Below, in pieces: positions 9,020 to 19,066 of a stretch of 24,902 nt of DNA. The DNA comes from CALXCT01 sp964422185 (GTDB taxonomy: Bacteria; Bacillota; Clostridia; Oscillospirales; Oscillospiraceae). The stretch spans positions 1-24,902 of the forward strand of contig CAYRAG010000026.1 of the NCBI GenBank assembly GCA_964422185.1, written 5' to 3'. The notes beneath the pieces were generated by a model. That model was not told where the DNA came from. It did not search any database and saw only the letters and a list, made by a program, of their open reading frames with translations. Each line of letters begins with the position of its first letter. Within the stretch, counting starts at the first letter, position 1. The position numbers and the translations under genes were made by a program.

Positions 9020-9500
9020 CGCTGTGCTGAACCTGATCAGCCTGGCCAGAAAGGCCGGCCGCCTGGAGACAGGCGAGGAGCCGGCGGGGGCCGCCTGCCG
9101 CGCCAGACAGGCGAAGGTGCTTCTTGTGGCCTCCGACGCCTCCCCGAACACTTTCCGCCGGGCCGCCCACTTCGCCCGGGCCGGCGGTGTGCCGTGCCTG
9201 GAGCTGCCGTGCGACAAGAGCGGCCTGGGCGGCGTCGCGGGGCGCGGCTCCTGCGCCATCGCGGCCGTCACCGACGCGGGGTTCGCGGCGGCCATCGCGA
9301 AGCAGCTTTCCCAACAGGATCCGGACCGGTACCAGGCCGCCTCCCTCCAGCTGGAGGAGCAGGCGTCCAGGGCGCTCCAGCGCCAGGAGGAGGAGCGCCG
9401 GCACGAGAAGAATCTCTCGCACGGCGGGCGCAGGATACGCCGAGGCGGCGCCGCGGCACCGCAGAACATTCCGGCGGGCGGGATCCCGCCTGCCAAGTGA
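9009..9500 (+). CDS. ylxQ: YlxQ, L7Ae/L30e/S12e/Gadd45 family RNA-binding protein with long C-terminal tail
   Basis: The protein (163 aa) has residues 1-100 matching the YlxQ form of the L7Ae fold: NLISLARKAGRLETGEE, KVLLVASDAS, then VAGRGSCAIAAVTDAGFAAAI. Usual YlxQ proteins are about 100 aa. Here about 60 extra residues follow, first Gln/Glu/Arg-rich and probably helical, then Arg/Gly-rich. AAGGAGG precedes the ATG at 9009. It is a conserved partner of nusA and infB; its role is thought to be RNA binding but is not settled. Confidence 0.9.
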   Translation: MPHDAVLNLISLARKAGRLETGEEPAGAACRARQAKVLLVASDASPNTFRRAAHFARAGGVPCLELPCDKSGLGGVAGRGSCAIAAVTDAGFAAAIAKQLSQQDPDRYQAASLQLEEQASRALQRQEEERRHEKNLSHGGRRIRRGGAAAPQNIPAGGIPPAK

Positions 9501-9603
9501 CCCCGGCCACGCGGGCGCCGGTAACCCGCTTCCCAGTCCGTACCGGATCATTACACGACAAGCAACAAGCATTGCGACCACTTCCCCAACGGCGGTGACC
9601 TGA

Positions 9604-9957
9604 CCGCCTGCCCGGGGCGGCGGTCCCAGGCATGGAGGTGGCCCATTTGAGTATAGAGNNNNNNNNNNNNNNNNNNNNNNNNNNNNNNNNNNNNNNNNNN
9701 NNNNNNNNNNNNNNNNNNNNNNNNNNNNNNNNNNNNNNNNNNNNNNNNNNNNNNNNNNCGAATCCGCGCCCGCCCCGAAGAAAGAGGAACCCGCGCCGAA
9801 AGCGGGGAAGGGATCCGGGCAGGAGCCGCAGCAGCAGGGCGGAAAGCAGCAGAACGCCCAGAAAACGGCTCCCGGCAGGCAGGGCGGCCAGCAGCAGGCG
9901 CAGCAACAGCAGCAGCAGCGCCCGACGACCCGCCTGCCCGGGGCGGCGGTCCCAGGC
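9604..9957 (+). repeat. Duplicated infB 5' region flanking a scaffold gap (likely assembly artefact)
   Basis: Bases 9604-9658 (55 bases, ending at the first N) are identical to 9930-9984. Bases 9759-9928 after the gap repeat 10173-10345 inside infB with two substitutions and one missing CAG. Together they look like a broken extra copy of the infB start: codons 1-9, then the gap, then the Gln-rich linker. The reading frame across the N run does not match IF-2, because the true spacer in the intact copy is 188 bases rather than 100. No functional gene should be called here. Confidence 0.88.
9659..9758. other. Scaffold gap of exactly 100 N
   Basis: The run of 100 N is the conventional placeholder for a gap of unknown size. 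Comparison with the intact copy downstream predicts that 188 bases of infB would fill it if the left flank is a real partial copy. Confidence 0.98.
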
Positions 9958-9972
9958 ATGGAGGTGGCCCAT

Positions 9973-12333
<2,361 letters not shown>

Positions 12334-12344
12334 CGCAACCACAC

Positions 12345-12378
12345 GGCGGGGCGGGCGGGTTCGCCCGCCCCGCCTTTT
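12345..12378 (+). terminator. Internal terminator-like hairpin between infB and rbfA
   Basis: GGCGGGGCGGGC (12345-12356), loop GGGTTC, GCCCGCCCCGCC (12363-12374), then TTTT. The stem is 12 perfect GC-rich pairs, but the T tract is only four bases, so termination is probably partial. This would lower expression of rbfA-nrnA-truB-ribF relative to infB. Confidence 0.8.
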
Positions 12379-12436
12379 CCATGCGGCGCACACCGCCGCG
12401 ATTGATTTTTGTACGGGAATCAGGTGACTGAACATC

Positions 12437-12826
12437 ATGGCAAGCAACCGCATCGGACGCATCAACGAGGAGATCCTCCGGGAACTGGCCGCGCTCATTC
12501 CCACGGTGAAAGACCCACGGGTGACCGGCCTCATCTCCGTCACCGCCGTGGAGACCTCCACGGATCTGAAATACGCGAAAGTCTACATCAGCGTGCTGGA
12601 CGAGAGCGACCGGGCACAGGCGCTCAAGGGCCTGAAATCCGCCGCCGGCTACCTGCGGCGGGAGCTGGGCAGGGCATTGTCCCTGCGCAACACGCCGGAG
12701 CTGCTCTTCGTCAGCGATGAGTCCATCGACAAGGGAGCGCGCATCCTGAGCATGCTCCGGGATCCGGAGGTCGTAAAGCCGGCCAATCCCGCCAACGCGG
12801 ATATTATTCTGGACGATGAGGAGTGA
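12437..12826 (+). CDS. rbfA: 30S ribosome-binding factor RbfA
   Basis: The protein (129 aa) has the KH-like RbfA pattern: RIGRINEEILRELAALI, DPRVTGLISVTAVETSTDLKYAKVYIS, then RRELGRALSLRNTPELLFVSDESIDKG. It matures the 5' end of 16S rRNA. AGGTGA precedes the ATG. Its stop overlaps the ribosome-binding site of nrnA, so the two are likely coupled. Confidence 0.96.
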   Translation: MASNRIGRINEEILRELAALIPTVKDPRVTGLISVTAVETSTDLKYAKVYISVLDESDRAQALKGLKSAAGYLRRELGRALSLRNTPELLFVSDESIDKGARILSMLRDPEVVKPANPANADIILDDEE

Positions 12827-12831
12827 CCGCC

Positions 12832-13785
12832 ATGACCGCATCTGAAGCCGCCCGCTGGCTGCTCTCCCGGGATCAGTTTCTGATCCTCACCCATCTGCGT
12901 CCGGACGGGGACACCCTGGGCTGTGCGGCCGCGCTGTGCGCCGCGCTGCGCAAGTGCGGCAAAACCGCCGCCGTCCTGCCCAATCCGGAGACGACCCGCA
13001 CCTACGCCTGCTACATTGCGCCCTATCTGGCGCCGGAGGGGTATGTCCCCGGCACGGTGGTCTCCGTGGATATCGCGGCGGTCAGCCTGTTCCCGGACAA
13101 CGCCCTGCCCTACGCGAACCGGGTGGATCTGGCCATCGACCACCACCCCTCTCACGGCGGGTTCGGGGCGGAGCACTGCGTCCGGCCGGACATGGCCGCC
13201 TGCGGCGAGCTTATCTACGAGATCTGCCTGGAGATGGGGCAGATGGACGCGGAGATCGCCCTGCCTCTGTATGTGGCGGTGTCCACGGACACCGGCTGCT
13301 TTGTCTACTCCAACACCACCTCCAACACCCACCGCGTCGCCGCGGATCTCATGACCTACGGGGACTTCTACCGGGAGGTGAACAAGCGGTGCTTCCGCAC
13401 GAAGACCCGCGCCCGCCTGACGCTGGAGAGCATGCTCATGGCCGGGATGGAGTTCTACGATGACGGCGCCACCGCCATCGCCTCCCTCACCCTGTCCATG
13501 ATGGAGCAGGCGCACGCCGGCGAGGCGGACGCCGAGGATCTGGCGGCGTTCACCGGCCAGATCGAGGGGGTGCAGGTGGCGGCCACCCTGCGGGAGCTCG
13601 CCCCCGGCCGGGTCAAGGTCTCCCTGCGCACGGACGCCAGTCTGGACGCCAACCGGGTCTGCGCCCTGCTGGGCGGCGGCGGCCATGCCGCCGCATCCGG
13701 CGCCACGGTGGAACTGCCCATGGCACAGGCCAAAGCGGCGGTGCTGGACGCCATCCGGCAGATCCAGTCCGATCCCGCCCGGTAA
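12832..13785 (+). CDS. nrnA: DHH/DHHA1 phosphoesterase, nanoRNase/pAp phosphatase
   Basis: The protein (317 aa) has the DHH motifs HLRPDGDTLG, then VDIA, then DHHPS and STDTG, supplying the manganese ligands. The C-terminal DHHA1 domain ends with GGGGHAAASGA. NrnA degrades 2-5 nt RNAs and 3'-phosphoadenosine 5'-phosphate. Length fits the family (about 315 aa). I use ATG 12832, which has AGGAG 8 bases upstream, rather than an earlier GTG. Its place between rbfA and truB is the standard Firmicutes order. Confidence 0.94.
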   Translation: MTASEAARWLLSRDQFLILTHLRPDGDTLGCAAALCAALRKCGKTAAVLPNPETTRTYACYIAPYLAPEGYVPGTVVSVDIAAVSLFPDNALPYANRVDLAIDHHPSHGGFGAEHCVRPDMAACGELIYEICLEMGQMDAEIALPLYVAVSTDTGCFVYSNTTSNTHRVAADLMTYGDFYREVNKRCFRTKTRARLTLESMLMAGMEFYDDGATAIASLTLSMMEQAHAGEADAEDLAAFTGQIEGVQVAATLRELAPGRVKVSLRTDASLDANRVCALLGGGGHAAASGATVELPMAQAKAAVLDAIRQIQSDPAR

Positions 13786-13799
13786 AGGAGGACTGCCCC

Positions 13800-14672
13800 A
13801 TGCCCAGCGGCATCCTGATCCTCGACAAGCCGGAGGGCTGGACCAGCATGGATGTCTGCGCCAGACTGAGAGGGGTCTTCCGGGAAAAGCGGGTCGGCCA
13901 CGGCGGCACCCTGGATCCCATGGCCACCGGAGTCCTGCCTGTCTTTGTGGGCCGTGCCACCCGGGCGGTGGAATTCGCCGCGGACTCGGACAAGGAATAC
14001 ACCGCCGGCCTGCGGCTGGGCGTTGTCACCAACACCCAGGACAGCACCGGCGAGGTTCTGGCGCGGCGGGAGGCCAGGGTCACCCGGGCGGAGCTGGAGT
14101 CCGTCCTGGCGGACTTCCGGGGCGCCATCGCCCAGATCCCGCCCATGTACTCCGCCGTCAGGATCAACGGCAAAAAGCTCTACGAGCTGGCCCGGAAAGG
14201 CCGGGAGGTCGAGCGCCCCGCCCGGACTGTCGTCATCCGGTCTCTCACCGCGGAGGACACTCCGGATCCCGATCAGTACATCCTGCGGGTGCGCTGCTCC
14301 AAGGGCACCTATGTCCGCACCCTGTGCCATGACATCGGCCAGGCCCTGGGCTGCGGCGGCTGTATGTCCTCCCTGCGGCGCACCGCCGCCGCGGGGTTTA
14401 CCCTGGCGGACGCGGTTTCGCTGGACGCGGTGCTGTCCTCCCCCGACCCCGCCGGTCTGCTGCGGGGCGTGGACACGCTCTTCGCAGACCGGCCCGCGCT
14501 CACCCTGGACGCCGCCGGCGAGAGGAAAATCCGCTGCGGCGCCCCCGTCCCCTGCCCGGACGCGGCGCCCGGCGAGTACCGCGCCTACGGCCCTGCCGGC
14601 ACCTTTCTGGCTCTGGTGCGCGGCAGCGGCGCGGAGCTGACCACAGTCAAGAGCTTCTTCGAGCCGGAGTGA
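13800..14672 (+). CDS. truB: tRNA pseudouridine(55) synthase TruB
   Basis: The protein (290 aa) makes pseudouridine 55 in the T loop of tRNAs. The start GILILDKPEGWTSMDV and the catalytic VGHGGTLDPMATGVLP contain the active-site Asp (in GGTLDP). The substrate-binding YSAVRINGKKLYELAR and RVRCSKGTYVRTLCHDIG are intact. A C-terminal domain follows. AAAGGAGG precedes the ATG at 13800, 15 bases after the nrnA stop. Confidence 0.97.
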   Translation: MPSGILILDKPEGWTSMDVCARLRGVFREKRVGHGGTLDPMATGVLPVFVGRATRAVEFAADSDKEYTAGLRLGVVTNTQDSTGEVLARREARVTRAELESVLADFRGAIAQIPPMYSAVRINGKKLYELARKGREVERPARTVVIRSLTAEDTPDPDQYILRVRCSKGTYVRTLCHDIGQALGCGGCMSSLRRTAAAGFTLADAVSLDAVLSSPDPAGLLRGVDTLFADRPALTLDAAGERKIRCGAPVPCPDAAPGEYRAYGPAGTFLALVRGSGAELTTVKSFFEPE

Positions 14673-14730
14673 CGATTCCGCCGTCCGGTCGGAATTCCCG
14701 GTTTCCATCCCGCAAAGGAGATGCTTCCCC

Positions 14731-15663
14731 TTGAACCAACCCAGACGAGTCATTGCCCTCGGCTTTTTCGACGGTGTACACCGGGGCCACGCGGCGCTGC
14801 TGCGCCGGGTGACGGAACGATCCGCGCAGCTGGGCGCCGTTCCGTCCGCCGTCACTTTTGACACCCACCCGGAGAACCTGATTCTCAACCAGCCCGTCCC
14901 CCTGCTCACCTCCCCCGGCGACCGGGAGGATCTGATGCGCCGGCTGTTCGGCATCCAGGATGTGCTGGTCGCCCACTTTGACCGGCAGATGATGCGCATG
15001 CCGTGGGATCAATTTGTCACCGACTACCTCGTCCGGGACTGCGGCGCCATCCATCTGGTGGCGGGCCATGACTTCCGTTTCGGCTACCGGGGGGACGGAA
15101 ACCCCCAGCGGCTGCGGGAGAAATGCGATGAGCTCGGTCTGGGCTGCGACATCATCCCGCCCGTCTATCTGGACGGCCGGGTCGTCTCCTCCACTTACAT
15201 CCGCACGCTCATCGCGCAGGGCGAGATCGAGCAGGCCAACCGGTTTCTCGGGCACCCTCACTCCATCTCCGACACGGTCGCCCACGGCAGGCATCTCGGC
15301 TCCGCCCTGGGCTTCCCCACGGTAAACCTGCGCATTCCGGACGGTGTGATCGTCCCCGCGTACGGCGTGTACGCCACCAAAGTCTATCTGCAGGACGGCA
15401 GTTCGTTCTCCGCCGTCACCAATGTGGGCGTACGGCCCACGGTGCAGGACGACGGCCATGTCTCCGTGGAGGGCTTCATCCTGGACTTCGACGGCGACCT
15501 TTACGGCCAGACCATCCGGATGGAATTTCACCACTTCCTCCGGCCGGAGCAGAAATTCCCCTCTCTGGACGCGCTGCGGGACATGGTGATGATCAACGCC
15601 CGGCAGACCCGGGACTACTTCGCCGGCAGGGGAACCCCGGATGAGGTCACGCAGAATCCTTAA
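14731..15663 (+). CDS. ribF: Bifunctional riboflavin kinase/FAD synthetase
   Basis: The protein (310 aa) has an N-terminal FAD synthetase domain with ALGFFDGVHRGH and later GHDFRFGYRGDGN and VSSTYIR. The C-terminal flavokinase domain has GFPTVNL and a NVGVRPTV segment. Together they convert riboflavin to FMN and FAD. The start is TTG 14731, with AAAGGAG 10 bases upstream; only six residues precede the first conserved strand, a shorter N terminus than in many homologues. It is the last gene of the nusA operon. Confidence 0.96.
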   Translation: MNQPRRVIALGFFDGVHRGHAALLRRVTERSAQLGAVPSAVTFDTHPENLILNQPVPLLTSPGDREDLMRRLFGIQDVLVAHFDRQMMRMPWDQFVTDYLVRDCGAIHLVAGHDFRFGYRGDGNPQRLREKCDELGLGCDIIPPVYLDGRVVSSTYIRTLIAQGEIEQANRFLGHPHSISDTVAHGRHLGSALGFPTVNLRIPDGVIVPAYGVYATKVYLQDGSSFSAVTNVGVRPTVQDDGHVSVEGFILDFDGDLYGQTIRMEFHHFLRPEQKFPSLDALRDMVMINARQTRDYFAGRGTPDEVTQNP

Positions 15664-15817
15664 TCCGCAGCCGGTTTACCTCATCCGCTTTCCCGGAAAA
15701 ATCCGAGAAAAACCGGAAATCTGGAACTGAACCATTCCGTTTCCCATTTTCGGCGAGATCAGGGTGTGGTACAAAACCCGGCATTAAAATGTCCATTTTC
15801 GATCGTCGGCGGATCGA

Positions 15818-15852
15818 AAAAAGCCGCACGGGGACTGCCCATGCGGCTTTTT
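15818..15852. terminator. Bidirectional terminator between ribF and the MATE gene
   Basis: AAAAAGCCGCA (15818-15828) pairs with TGCGGCTTTTT (15842-15852) around a 13-base loop. A-rich and T-rich ends serve both strands, ending the convergent ribF and MATE transcripts. A second small hairpin, CGCAGC-tccg-GCTGCG (15853-15868), abuts it on the MATE side. The 155 bases between ribF and this site hold no gene. Confidence 0.92.
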
Positions 15853-15868
15853 CGCAGCTCCGGCTGCG

Positions 15869-17263
15869 TCACTTTCTGTATTTTGCCTTGGGACTGCGCT
15901 CCTCCATTTTGCCCAGGCCGGCGAGATAGATAATCACCATGACCGCCGCCATGAAGCTCTCGGTCAGAGGCTGCGTGGCAACCACGCCCAGCACGCCCCG
16001 GATCCGTGCGAGGATCAGCATCACCGGAATCATCAGTCCCAGCTTGCTGATGATCACGCCCGCCAGAGTCAGCTGCCAGCGGCCCATGGCCTGGAAGATG
16101 GAGTTCATCAGCTCCAGGATGACCACCCCGAAGATGGAGAAGCTCCACACCCGCAGGAACGACGCCGCCACCTCCGCGGCCCCGTCCACCGGCAGGAACA
16201 GCCGCACCAGGGGCTCCGGATGCGTCAGCATGACGATGAAACAGAGAAAAGTGTAGCAGCCGGCCAGCAGCGCGGCACCGCGGATAATCGATCGGGTGCG
16301 CCGAATGGAGCCGGCCGTGTAGTTGTAGGCCACCAGAGGCCGGATCCCCACGGACACCCCCATGCCAATCTGCATGAACGCGTTGCCCAGCTTCTGCACG
16401 GTGCCCCAGGCCGCCAGCTCGATCTGGCCGCCGTACTGTTTGAGCAGAAAGTTGCGCACGAAATCGCAGCAGTTCATCAGCAGAAGCGTCAGGCCGGACG
16501 GAATGCCGACGGCCAGCACCTGCCTGCACACGCCATCCCGCGGCGAGTACTGCCGGATGTCGAGGCTCAGGATCGAGGTCTTCCGCTTTTTCATGTAGAC
16601 GGTCAGCAGGAAGCCCGCGGAGCAGTAGTTCGCGATACAGGTCGCGATGGCGGCGCCCACCACGCCCTGGTGCAGCACGAAGATAAACACCGGATCCAGC
16701 ACCGCGTTGAGCAATCCCGCCCCGGTCACGGCGATACTGGACACCCGGGTCTCCCCCTCCGCCACGAAGAGCTGGGACATGACCTGGGTGAACGCCAGGG
16801 GGACACAGGCGACATGGAATACCCACAGCAGATATCCCTCGCAGTAGCCCAGAGAACTCTCATCCGCCCCCAGCAGGATCAGCAGCGGCGTGCGGACACA
16901 CAGCAGCACCAGGGACAGAATCGTCACCACCGCGATGGCGGTGTACACGGAGAACACGCTGAACTTTCTCGCCCGATCGGGATCTCCCGCCCCCAGGCAG
17001 GACGCGGCGCCGGCATTGCCGCCCGCGCCGAAGATGGAGGCGCAGCAGGCGATCATCATGGCGATGGGAAAAGTGATGGTCATGGCCGAGATCTGGCTGG
17101 TGTCCCCGGTCCGCCCCACAAAGAACGCGTCGGTCAGGTTCAGGATCAGCATGGCCATCTGGCTGATGACCGACGGGATGATAAACTTCGCCAGCGCCCG
17201 CGGGACGCTGAGGTTCTCAAACGCCTCAATCTGGCTGTCCATATTGAGCCGGCTGTCCGCCAT
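15869..17263 (-). CDS. MATE family multidrug/metabolite exporter (first copy)
   Basis: The protein (464 aa) is a membrane transporter with about 12 hydrophobic segments in two MatE domains. It starts MDSQIEAFENLSVPRALAKFIIPSVISQMAMLILNL and carries the early DAFFVGR motif typical of the clostridial NorM/DinF-like group. Such proteins export cationic drugs or metabolites with Na+ or H+. Start choice is uncertain: ATG 17263 is used, but GTG 17275 and ATG 17242 are also in frame, and none has a good Shine-Dalgarno. Promoter and leader hairpin lie just upstream. Confidence 0.93.
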   Translation of the reverse strand: MADSRLNMDSQIEAFENLSVPRALAKFIIPSVISQMAMLILNLTDAFFVGRTGDTSQISAMTITFPIAMMIACCASIFGAGGNAGAASCLGAGDPDRARKFSVFSVYTAIAVVTILSLVLLCVRTPLLILLGADESSLGYCEGYLLWVFHVACVPLAFTQVMSQLFVAEGETRVSSIAVTGAGLLNAVLDPVFIFVLHQGVVGAAIATCIANYCSAGFLLTVYMKKRKTSILSLDIRQYSPRDGVCRQVLAVGIPSGLTLLLMNCCDFVRNFLLKQYGGQIELAAWGTVQKLGNAFMQIGMGVSVGIRPLVAYNYTAGSIRRTRSIIRGAALLAGCYTFLCFIVMLTHPEPLVRLFLPVDGAAEVAASFLRVWSFSIFGVVILELMNSIFQAMGRWQLTLAGVIISKLGLMIPVMLILARIRGVLGVVATQPLTESFMAAVMVIIYLAGLGKMEERSPKAKYRK

Positions 17264-17293
17264 GGAGACCACCACCGTGTAATGGAGATTGGA

Positions 17294-17319
17294 AAGAGCG
17301 GCTCTCCACAGCCGCTCTT
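17294..17319 (-). promoter_or_regulatory. Attenuator-like hairpin in the MATE leader
   Basis: A perfect 10-bp inverted repeat, AAGAGCGGCT and AGCCGCTCTT, with a 6-base loop sits between the promoter and the start codon. On the MATE strand the second arm ends in CTCTTTCC, a short U tract. It could be a transcription attenuator or could mask translation; the role is inferred. Confidence 0.65.
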
Positions 17320-17331
17320 CTCCGGGAATTC

Positions 17332-17360
17332 ATTATAGATCCGGCCCCCGCCGATGTCAA
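17332..17360 (-). promoter_or_regulatory. Consensus sigma-A promoter of the MATE gene
   Basis: On the minus strand TTGACA (17360-17355), a 17-base spacer and TATAAT (17337-17332) match the consensus at all 12 positions. It is the strongest promoter in the window. Confidence 0.92.
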
Positions 17361-17594
17361 ATCCGCAATCCGGGCGGAGAGAGTGCGGCCAGGCCCGGGG
17401 ATGTGCACGGGATTTCCCCCGCGCAGCGGATCCCCGGCTCCAAATCGCCGTTCCGGCCCTGTAGAATTTCCAGTATTTTCCATTTTACGCAGGCAGAAAC
17501 GGGTTATGAACCGTCATTTTCCGGGCGTGATCGGTACCTCTGTGACATGGAGGCCGGGTTAATTTCGATGTTGTTAAGAATGAATTTATTTTTG

Positions 17595-17623
17595 TTGCGG
17601 AAACCTGTTTGATCTGGTATAAT
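17595..17623 (+). promoter_or_regulatory. abrB promoter
   Basis: TTGCGG (17595-17600), 17 bases, TATAAT (17618-17623) with an extended TGG. It is preceded by an A/T-rich stretch (17561-17594) that could act as an UP element. The 17361-17560 interval between the divergent promoters shows no gene. Confidence 0.82.
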
Positions 17624-17637
17624 ACAGGGAGCGAAGA

Positions 17638-17867
17638 GGGCGGTTATCACCTGCCGCCCCCTGTGTCGGATCAGACCGTCCGGATCCCGCACGGCCGGGA
17701 ACCCGCGGGGTGCGGGATATCCCTCCCGGGCGCGGGCCGTATGATGGATTCGAACCCTTTTGAGAAAGCGCACTATGAGGGGGGACGCTATAGAAATATC
17801 TTTCAGAAGGGAAGTGAAGACGCGTTTTCCCCCGTGGCGGAGGTCACGGGTGTCCTAGCGCCGACAC
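17638..17867 (+). promoter_or_regulatory. Long structured abrB leader with an overlapping upstream ORF
   Basis: About 240 bases separate the promoter from abrB. Hairpins GGGCGG/CCGCCC (17638-17659) and ATCCCGCA/TGCGGGAT (17684-17718) are visible. An ORF of 53 codons begins at ATG 17741 and ends at 17902, running 35 bases into abrB in another frame. It has no clear Shine-Dalgarno and no recognisable homology, so it may be chance. No known riboswitch class was recognised. Confidence 0.45.
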
Positions 17868-18107
17868 ATGAGATCAACCGGTATTGTTCGAAAGGTCGAT
17901 GAACTCGGCCGGGTCGTGATTCCTGTCGAGCTGCGCCGCACGCTCGAAATCCGGGAAAAAGACCCCTTAGAGATCTTTGTTGACAGGTCTTCCATCATTC
18001 TCAGAAAATATCAGCCTTCCTGTGTTTTCTGTGATGGTTCGAAGGATGTCATCCAGTTCAAAGGCAAGAATGTCTGCGCCGAATGCATCAAGGAACTGAC
18101 ACGCTGA
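17868..18107 (+). CDS. abrB: AbrB/SpoVT-family transition-state regulator with zinc knuckle
   Basis: The protein (79 aa) has the swapped-hairpin DNA-binding domain STGIVRKVDELGRVVIPVEL in residues 3-22, extending to about 47. A C-terminal CVFC...CAEC segment (Cys52, 55, 70, 73) may bind zinc, as in clostridial AbrB. These small dimers repress stationary-phase and sporulation-linked genes. An in-frame TAG at 17856-17858 fixes ATG 17868 as the start, yet no Shine-Dalgarno stands at the normal distance. It is convergent with rsmI, part of the conserved trmN6-rsmI-abrB neighbourhood. It lacks the GAF domain of true SpoVT. Confidence 0.94.
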   Translation: MRSTGIVRKVDELGRVVIPVELRRTLEIREKDPLEIFVDRSSIILRKYQPSCVFCDGSKDVIQFKGKNVCAECIKELTR

Positions 18108-18133
18108 CATCCTGCTCTGTCTCCCCCCAATTC

Positions 18134-18173
18134 AGAGGGATCCCGCAGCCGTTCCGGCCGGGATCCCTCTTTT
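18134..18173 (+). terminator. abrB terminator
   Basis: AGAGGGATCCC (18134-18144), a 15-base loop, GGGATCCCTCT (18160-18170) and TTTT on the end. Each arm also contains the self-complementary GGGATCCC. Confidence 0.88.
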
Positions 18174-18218
18174 CGCGATCTCCGGCGGCCCGGCCGCTTT
18201 GCGGATCGGGGGATCCGG

Positions 18219-19064
18219 TCACGGCTCCCCGTCCCGGCCCCGCACCGCCAGGTCGTAGATCTGATTTTTCGGCAGGTGATACTCTGCGGCGGCCTGCCTC
18301 ACCGCGTCCCGCAGCGAGGCGCCCTCCGCCTGAAGCGCTTCCACCCGCTCCAGGGCGCTTTCGACGGGGGACTCCGGTTCCCTCTCCCGGGCGGCGCCCT
18401 CCACCACCAGCACGAACTCGCCGCGGGGCGCCGTCTCCTGGAAGGCCTCCACCGCCTCCGCCAGAGTGCCGCGCCAGACCTCCTCGTGGTACTTCGTCAG
18501 CTCCCGGCACAGGGAGATGCGACGATCCCCGCCGAACGCGCCGGCGAGATCCCGGAGCGTGGAGACCAGTTTGTGCGGCGCCTCGTAGAAGATCATGGTG
18601 CGCGTCTCATCCCGGAGAGACGCCAGATGGGCGCTGCGGTTCTTTTTGTTCATGGCCGGGAAGCCCTCGAAAGTGAAGCGGCCGGTAGGCAGGCCGGATA
18701 CGGACAGCGCCGCGATCAGGGCGCACGGGCCGGGGACGGCCACCACGGGGATATCCCGCGCCGCGCACTGCGCCACCAGCTCCTCCCCCGGATCCGAGAT
18801 GGCCGGCGTACCCGCGTCCGTCACCAGAGCGCAGTCCTCGCCGGCCAGCAGGCGCTCCAGCACCGTCTCCCCCGCCGTCTTGGTGTTGTGGCGGTAGTAG
18901 GAGACAAGCGGCTTCTTCAGGCCCAGATGGTTGAGCAGCTTCAGCGTGACCCTGGTGTCCTCGGCGGCGATAAAGTCCACCGCGGCCAGGGTGTCCGCCA
19001 TGCGCTTTGAGATGTCGTCCAGGTTCCCGATGGGGGTGGAAACCAGATACAGCGTTCCAGGCAT
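18219..19064 (-). CDS. rsmI: 16S rRNA (cytidine(1402)-2'-O)-methyltransferase RsmI
   Basis: The protein (281 aa) is a tetrapyrrole-methylase-fold SAM enzyme. Motifs are LYLVSTPIGNLDDIS at the start, then EDTR, then LVTDAGTPAISDPG for SAM binding, then VPGPCALIAALSVSGLP, then FYEAPHKL. It methylates C1402 in the decoding centre. I choose ATG 19064 because GGAGG lies 6-7 bases away; ATG 19070 would touch it. The trmN6 stop lies at 19067-19069, just upstream, so the pair is cotranscribed. The yazA gene often found between them in Bacillus is absent. Confidence 0.96.
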   Translation of the reverse strand: MPGTLYLVSTPIGNLDDISKRMADTLAAVDFIAAEDTRVTLKLLNHLGLKKPLVSYYRHNTKTAGETVLERLLAGEDCALVTDAGTPAISDPGEELVAQCAARDIPVVAVPGPCALIAALSVSGLPTGRFTFEGFPAMNKKNRSAHLASLRDETRTMIFYEAPHKLVSTLRDLAGAFGGDRRISLCRELTKYHEEVWRGTLAEAVEAFQETAPRGEFVLVVEGAAREREPESPVESALERVEALQAEGASLRDAVRQAAAEYHLPKNQIYDLAVRGRDGEP

Positions 19065-19066
19065 TG

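Noticed and set aside
6815..9496. Minus-strand open frame of about 890 codons opposite rimP, nusA, rnpM and ylxQ
   Set aside because: It is a complement of four conserved genes, with no recognisable domain and no ribosome-binding site.
15661..15815. A small gene between ribF and the MATE terminator
   Set aside because: No frame with a ribosome-binding site or family motif is present; only a short CGATC/GATCG inverted repeat is seen.
16220..17338. Plus-strand open frame opposite the first MATE gene
   Set aside because: The product is Gln/His/Arg-rich without motifs, while the opposite strand encodes a clear membrane transporter.
17289..17612. Plus-strand open frame between the MATE gene and the abrB promoter
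   Set aside because: It contains the MATE promoter and hairpin on the other strand, ends near the abrB promoter, and has no ribosome-binding site or homology.
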